From positions 16,901,474 through 16,965,473 of the forward strand of contig OW799236.1 in the NCBI GenBank assembly GCA_941918925.1: a DNA stretch of 64,000 nt, in the 5' to 3' direction. The first letter of the stretch is position 1; each line of letters begins with the position of its first letter. Below, one piece after another: positions 58,845-64,000 of this stretch. The notes beneath the pieces are model-generated. The model made no database searches, was not told where the DNA came from, and worked only from the letters and a program-made list of their open reading frames with translations. A program made the translations under genes and the position numbers. The DNA is from Phyto melanocephala (Eukaryota; Arthropoda; Insecta; Diptera; Rhinophoridae).

Positions 58845-59777
58845 GTACACGAAATGTAAAAAGCCACATACGCATGTGGCTGTGACTTAATTTTGACGTC
58901 ATCATAAAGTATAAATGTATCCGGTTCGGCCACCGAAAAAAAAACCAAAGTGCTAAACATTTTAGTGAAATCAGACCCACATGTGCATTAGGGGTACAAC
59001 CAAAATAAGGCCCTATCACAACAATGTTTCCTCAGGTCATTTCGGAACAAAAACGTTCCGGGTCGAAGCCGATTTCTGAAAACCCTTAAGATTTTTTTTT
59101 ATTTTTTAAAAATTTTTTATTTTTTCAGAATTTTTTTTTATAATTATTTACATTTCTTAATGTAAATTTATGATTATGATAAAAATCAAAATCTAAAACT
59201 ATTTCTGTTAAGTGAAGTTAACTTAAGAATAAGAGTTAGTGTTGATGTGCATTGGGGGAATATATCTTGTACGACTTTGGTTGCGCACAAATGTTGCTGC
59301 GTTGTATTTTTGGAATTCTTGATTCATCTTTCACCCAATGTCTTAGAAAGCATTTCTGAGCATTAGTAAAGCCCAATAATAATTTGTTTAAGGCTTTAAA
59401 GTCATTTTTATTGTAACAATAGTCTGAAAACCAAATGTTGTATCAAGGGCCACATATAAATTCGCATATTTCATATAATTTGCTACGATATTTTGGAATT
59501 AGTATGTAGGCTAGAATCGCAAGAATTGCTCTAGAATTCCATGAAGCAATACTAATCGGTGGTATATTTTTAAAGTTTATAAATTGAAATTTATTGTGCT
59601 CCATATAGTATTTAATTGCATTTGACGCGGAACCTTTTTGACCGATAACGAAAATCTAAAGATGCAATTCTTATTTTTTATGCACTACATGGTATGGATA
59701 GGGACATTTTGATATTTTCAAAGATTGTAAAAAAGTTGTTTCCCTACTGTGCATGTGGATTTTTACATTTCGTGTAC
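58845..59777 (-). mobile_element. TIR DNA transposon of unknown family with transposase-like relic
   Basis: Ends GTACACGAAATGTAAAAAGCC and the complement of GGATTTTTACATTTCGTGTAC form about 27-bp inverted repeats, with TA on both sides (58843-58844, 59778-59779). The left end adds a perfect 8-bp stem hairpin AGCCACATACGCATGTGGCT (58862-58881). The minus strand has a relic frame from about 59655 to 59315 with one internal TGA: VIGQKGSASNAIKYYME, PPISIASWNSRAILAILAYI, KYRSKLYEICEFICGP, stop, YNIWFSDYCYNKNDFKALNK, LRHWVKDES. It has a helical, Trp/Cys-containing character but I cannot assign a family. Confidence 0.75.
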
Positions 59778-59817
59778 TATAGGCTTAACAATGTGCAGCT
59801 TTAGCTTTGTTCACTTT

Positions 59818-61117
59818 TTATACCCTTCACACAGTGAACAAGTAACAGTGCTATATTCGGCCGTGCCGAATCTTATATACCCTTCACAACGTGTAGTCAT
59901 GCAATAACAATTGTTTGTATCACCATTCATCTCATATAAAATACGTGCATACGTACACGTTAGAATAAATGTGGCATCGAATCCCAGCAGAGCCAAAAAA
60001 ATTTTATTTTATTTTATTTAATATATTATTTATATTTTATTATTTTTTTTTAAATTTTTTTTAACAATTTTTTTTAGAAAAATGTTTAAAAATTTTTTAA
60101 AATTTTTTTTTAATTTTTTAAAATTTTTTTTTGTAGTTTTTTTTGTTATTTTTTTGTTATTTTTAATATTTTTTTTTTGTAATTTTTTTTGTTTGGTATG
60201 TTTTTTACATGTATGTATGTATGTATGTTGTTGTTGTAATTGTGAAAAAAACGAGGTGGTCGTGGTTTTTTGCTCATATCTCAGAAAGTTATTGGGCGAT
60301 TGTGCTGAATTTCAATAGCGATTCATTCCTGGATATTTCCAAGAGATTGATACCATATACAGATCTGAGGAACATATAGTTGCTTCTAAAAGTTGATTTC
60401 AACCAACACACGGACAGACGGGCAGACGGATAGACGGACAGACGGTCAGGGCTTAATCGACTCCTCTATTCATAAGCTTTCAGAAAATATATACTTTATG
60501 GGGTCGGAAATGAAAATTGTAGAAATTACAAACGGAATGACAAAGCTATATAACCCTTGTGCACCACAGGTGAAGGGTATAAAAAGGAGATATATAGGAT
60601 GTCCGTGTGTATGTTGAAATCAACTTTTTGAAGCCCCCCGAAATCACTTGGACCCGGATGAGGTATTAAAATATCAGAAAAATTCGGAAGTAGATCGGTA
60701 TTGAAAATCAGAAACATCGGTTCATATACAACTGAGATATGAGCAAAAACCCACGACCACCTCGATTATTTTTTCACAAAAACAACATTACAACAACAAC
60801 AACATACATACAAACGTGTATACTGGTTGGAGTAAACGTGGGATCGAATCCCAGCTGAGCTAAAAAAATTTTTTTTTTATTTTTTTATATTTTTTTTTTT
60901 TTAATTTTTTTTTTTATATATTTTTTTATTTAATATATTATTTATATTTAAATTTTTAATTTTACAATGGGATGTTTTTATATATGTATGTTTTTTATAT
61001 GTATGAACGTATTTCATATGAGATGAATGGTGATACAAACTACTGGTATTGCATGACTACACGTTGTGAAGGGTATATAAGATTCGGCATGGCCGAATAT
61101 AGCATTCTTACTTGTTA
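59818..61117. mobile_element. Nested DINE/HINE-like elements (copies D and E)
   Basis: A left terminus TATACCCTTCACACAGTG (59819-59836) is immediately followed by the opposite-facing end of another copy, ACAAGTAACAGTGC plus hairpin TTCGGCCGTGCCGAA. That copy (D, minus) runs to about 60582 (GTGAAGGGTATA). From 60583 the sequence continues with GTCCGTGTGTATGTTGAAAT in plus orientation, through GATCGAATCCCAGC and a T-rich tract, to hairpin TTCGGCATGGCCGAA and TTACTTGT at 61117 (copy E). The simplest reading is insertion of D into E with loss of part of E's left side. Confidence 0.66.
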
Positions 61118-63285
61118 ATTAATGATTTATCTATTTTAGTGAGAGTATAGCTTTGCTATTTATGTTAACACTGAAATATAGTGTCTGGGAGTAGTGTGAA
61201 AAAGAACATAAAACTTTTAGAATATTTTACGCAGCTCTTTAGTAGGTTTTTGTTAACAATAAATTACAAATATATGAGAATAGAAAGTGCGCACATGTAT
61301 GTAAGTCGTTTTTCTGCTAGTGACTGTCGATTATTTTTTATTTATGTTAAGCTACTTTTGTGTAGTACAGACATTTATCTATTTTCTTTTACCCGCAGCA
61401 TATAAAATCATATAGTTTAAATCCTTTCTAGCTAGATTTTTAGATTAAAAAGTTTATATTAATAATTGTTTTCTTTAGAAATTAAATACACATATTTAAA
61501 AGCTATATTTAGCAGTTAAAAACTTGAAAAATATTTAAATGCAGTTAAACAGCTGTCAAAGAAAAAATTATATTTAAATTGAAGGCTATGAATACATCAA
61601 TTATTGTCATAAACATATGGTTTTGATTACAAAATGATTATATATTTAATGAAGTTTGATACATAAAAACTAAAAATTAATATTATTTTTATATATGTAG
61701 GTATATATATTTACATGTAATGTTCGACATTTGCAATAAAAGAATGAAGAACAATAATTTGGACTTTGACAAGTAAAATTTAAAATAATAGAATAAAAGA
61801 ATAATCTGCTAATGAAACAAAACTACCTGATACATAAATAATTATGCCTTGATATGTTCCATTTCATTACTGTATTCTACTAGGAGTTTTTAATGTCTTT
61901 TTTATCTTGTCATGTATAAATTCTTCATTTAGTTAAGACATAAACCATTTGTCATTAAAATCAACGAAATAACAACAAAAATGTTTCAACATTTTTTAAA
62001 GTTTGGTGACCGAAAAGTGCAAAAATAATTTGTTTGCTGTCTGTTGTCTCTGTATTAAAATTATAAACCTTGGAAATAAAATATTCTTTTAATCATGTCA
62101 TAATTATATGTATTAAATATCTCAACTAACAATTTTTTCTTTTTATTATTTGTAAATTATTTCATAGATATAGTTTAAAAATAAAAACAACAAAAATAAA
62201 ATATGAAACAATTTGCATGCACAAAGTCTTAAGTTGTTTTTTAATTAAAGCCACAACCTAAAAAAAGATAATAATTAAAACTACCCATAAAGCGTAGCTG
62301 TACAAACACAAAAAATATATTAAAATTCAAACTATTTCTCACAAAACCTCAAACAGCAACAACATTAGCAGCAACACAAAAAACGTTGACAAAAAATTTT
62401 CATTGAAATACAAAACAGCAGCCAAACAAGAGATACGAGAAAACTAAATACACACTTTAAAAAGAGCGAGAAAAACTCTCTTCCCCTACCAAAATCAAAA
62501 ATAAAAAAAACATTTTGTTTCAAAAGTTGAAAATAACTTAAAATTGTATACAGTACATCAATACAAGTGCAGCCATCAGTGTTTTCACATCCAACACCAA
62601 CCAAATGCTTGAATACACAAATAATTGTTAGAGGCTTTAAAAACTTGAAGGCTCCATGCAACCATCAAACAACCAAAACTCTGACGGGAAAAATGTCATG
62701 TGCACTCGCATACTCATTTAGTCACTGCCAGATGAAATCTGGAAAATAAGCTATTAAAACTCTTAACACTTATGCTAACGCCAAGATATTGTCTTCTAAA
62801 AACCAGTTCTTCTTCCTGAGCACCAACATCTCAACACTGACTGTATGCTGTGATTAATGCAAACTTTAAATTAGTTTTTCTGCAATTTTCCTAGCGATAT
62901 TTCGCGTGTCTTTTCAATATGTACAGTCCAAAAACAAAACAAAAACCTACAAAACAAATTTGTAAGTAAGTAGCGGCGAACATGTAAAAGTTTAATAATA
63001 AAGAAAAGATATTTAACAAAATATTATGAAGAATATAATACAAATATACAATATTAACATCTAAAAAAAAAAAAGTAGATGGTTGGTTGGAGAGGAGATA
63101 GTCAACGCAGCGCATAGATTGAGTACAAAGTGACAGCAGCAGTTGGCTCAGTTGTCTGTTTGCTTAAAAAGTAAAAAAAGAATTACCATGATGTCTCGCT
63201 CCTAAATGTATGCTAATTTAAATTAATACTAAGAATTTGTTTAAAGAAAATAAAGAATGTAAGCAAAGGAGCTATAGCAAAGCAA
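61118..63285. other. AT-rich non-coding DNA
   Basis: No gene supported. Open frames at 61181, 62365 (minus), 62567 and 62891 (minus) lack domains, splice context or codon bias. The 62540-62860 stretch is slightly more GC-rich but I could not identify an exon. Confidence 0.4.
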
Positions 63286-63551
63286 CATATCGACTCCTGT
63301 GCGCGAAATTATCGTATGTTACAAAAACAAAATTTTATAGGAGAGCTTTTTTATTGCTTTTAAATAAATAAAAACGTAAATAACACTGCTACATACGATA
63401 AAATGTACACAGTGTGATCTACATAACTAAAACAGTAATCCCTGTATTTTATCAGCGGATGGATTAATGGATGTAGAACCAATTTGCATTAAAAAAAGTC
63501 GATTTCTAAAAAACGTAACATACGATAATTTTGCGCACAGGGGTCGATATG
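63286..63551. mobile_element. MITE with about 36-bp terminal inverted repeats
   Basis: The left end CATATCGACTCCTGTGCGCG and the complement of the right end CATATCGACCCCTGTGCGCA start inverted repeats that continue through AAATTATCGTATGTTAC with only two mismatches. The TA in CATATCGA on both sides could be the target duplication (Tc1/mariner-type), with the element proper starting at TCGAC. Interior about 190 bp, non-coding, with another ACATACGATAA word near 63390. Confidence 0.82.
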
Positions 63552-63562
63552 ACGTGTTAAAA

Positions 63563-64000
63563 ACAAGTTAGAGTACTGATTCTGATAATACCCTTCCTCA
63601 ACATGTACATAATATAAAGACATCATCGTAAAGTATCCTGTCTTTCTGATTAAATGTTATTCGCCATTTTGTTTTATTATTTTCGGCGCCATCTAAGATT
63701 TTGAATTTCGAGACAATGTATTCTACTAGTCAAGCTTTTTTACTTAATAAACATATTAATAGGGTTACGTTGAAAACTATCTGCCATTTTGTTTCGCATG
63801 CCATATTAGATTTAATACGCCTTCGTAGCTTACTGCATTATACCAATCAAGCCATTTAATTTGATGTTAATATTAAGAGGGTTGAAGGGTCCAAAACTAT
63901 ATTATCTATATTTAACCCATATATCCACCATTTTATTTTAGGCCCCATCTTAAATTTTATCCTTTTCATAGTTTTCTGTATTCTACTGTTCAAATCATTT
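63563..64000 (-). repeat. Diverged DINE/HINE-like element, cut by window edge
   Basis: Starts ACAAGTTAGAGTACTG, then a degraded hairpin and AATACCCTTCCTCAACATG, followed by about three units of CGCCATTTTGTTT...ATTCTACTAGTCAAGC...ATATTAATAGGG. It is the same older subfamily as at 17.8, 22.4, 28.5 and 36.4 kb. It continues beyond 64000. Confidence 0.62.

Noticed and set aside
62365..62749. Possible host exon in a slightly GC-richer patch
   Set aside because: No frame with good splice sites on both sides and no recognisable protein motif.

Overview
This window looks like AT-rich, repeat-dense nuclear DNA from a higher (schizophoran, probably calyptrate) fly. That reading rests on the mix of DD41D mariner-type transposons, DINE/HINE-type elements, TC...CTAG Helitrons, a P-element/THAP relic, a short 57-bp insect-style intron and the low GC content. 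The species cannot be fixed from the sequence alone. There is no bacterial-style gene organisation, and I see no rRNA gene, functional tRNA gene or CRISPR array. The only convincing host coding sequence is one 161-bp internal exon on the minus strand (52600-52760) with good splice signals on both sides. Most of the window is therefore probably intron or intergenic DNA of one large gene.

Layout. 0.5-4.4 kb: mariner relics, a 429-bp MITE and copies of an unclassified repeat family (AAAGCCTGGTA ends). 6.7-11.6 kb: a deleted mariner copy, a LINE relic, more of the unclassified family and HINE copy A. 13.2-18.5 kb: a GGCGTGGC minisatellite, an old mariner relic, HINE copy B and a diverged HINE. 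22-29.4 kb: a hAT MITE with a perfect 8-bp TSD, two deleted mariners (one carrying a 713-bp insertion flanked by a perfect 15-bp TSD), a P-element relic and diverged HINEs. 30.5-37.4 kb: a young 5'-truncated LINE with an intact RNase H ORF and a 14-bp TSD, then mariner and LINE relics. 39.8-47.1 kb: two TTA-flanked MITEs, two mariners, two Helitron-like elements and an enrichment of the palindrome GCAACATGTTGC. 48.6-52.8 kb: HINE copy C, a tRNA-derived SINE, a LINE relic and the host exon. 53.3-54.1 kb: an 820-bp CATA microsatellite. 55-64 kb: two Helitrons, a TIR transposon of unknown family, nested HINEs, a MITE and a HINE cut by the window edge.

How the parts relate. The mobile elements form visible autonomous/non-autonomous relationships. 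Four mariner copies share one internal-deletion junction and behave as a MITE-like subfamily. One mariner has become a long inverted-repeat (foldback) element whose arms include its own 3' coding end. The SINE carries a 3' tail resembling that of the LINE at 30.5 kb, suggesting that the LINE mobilises it. Helitrons repeatedly carry minisatellites built around GCCACGCCC. None of the transposase relics appears functional. The LINE RNase H fragment is open but truncated.
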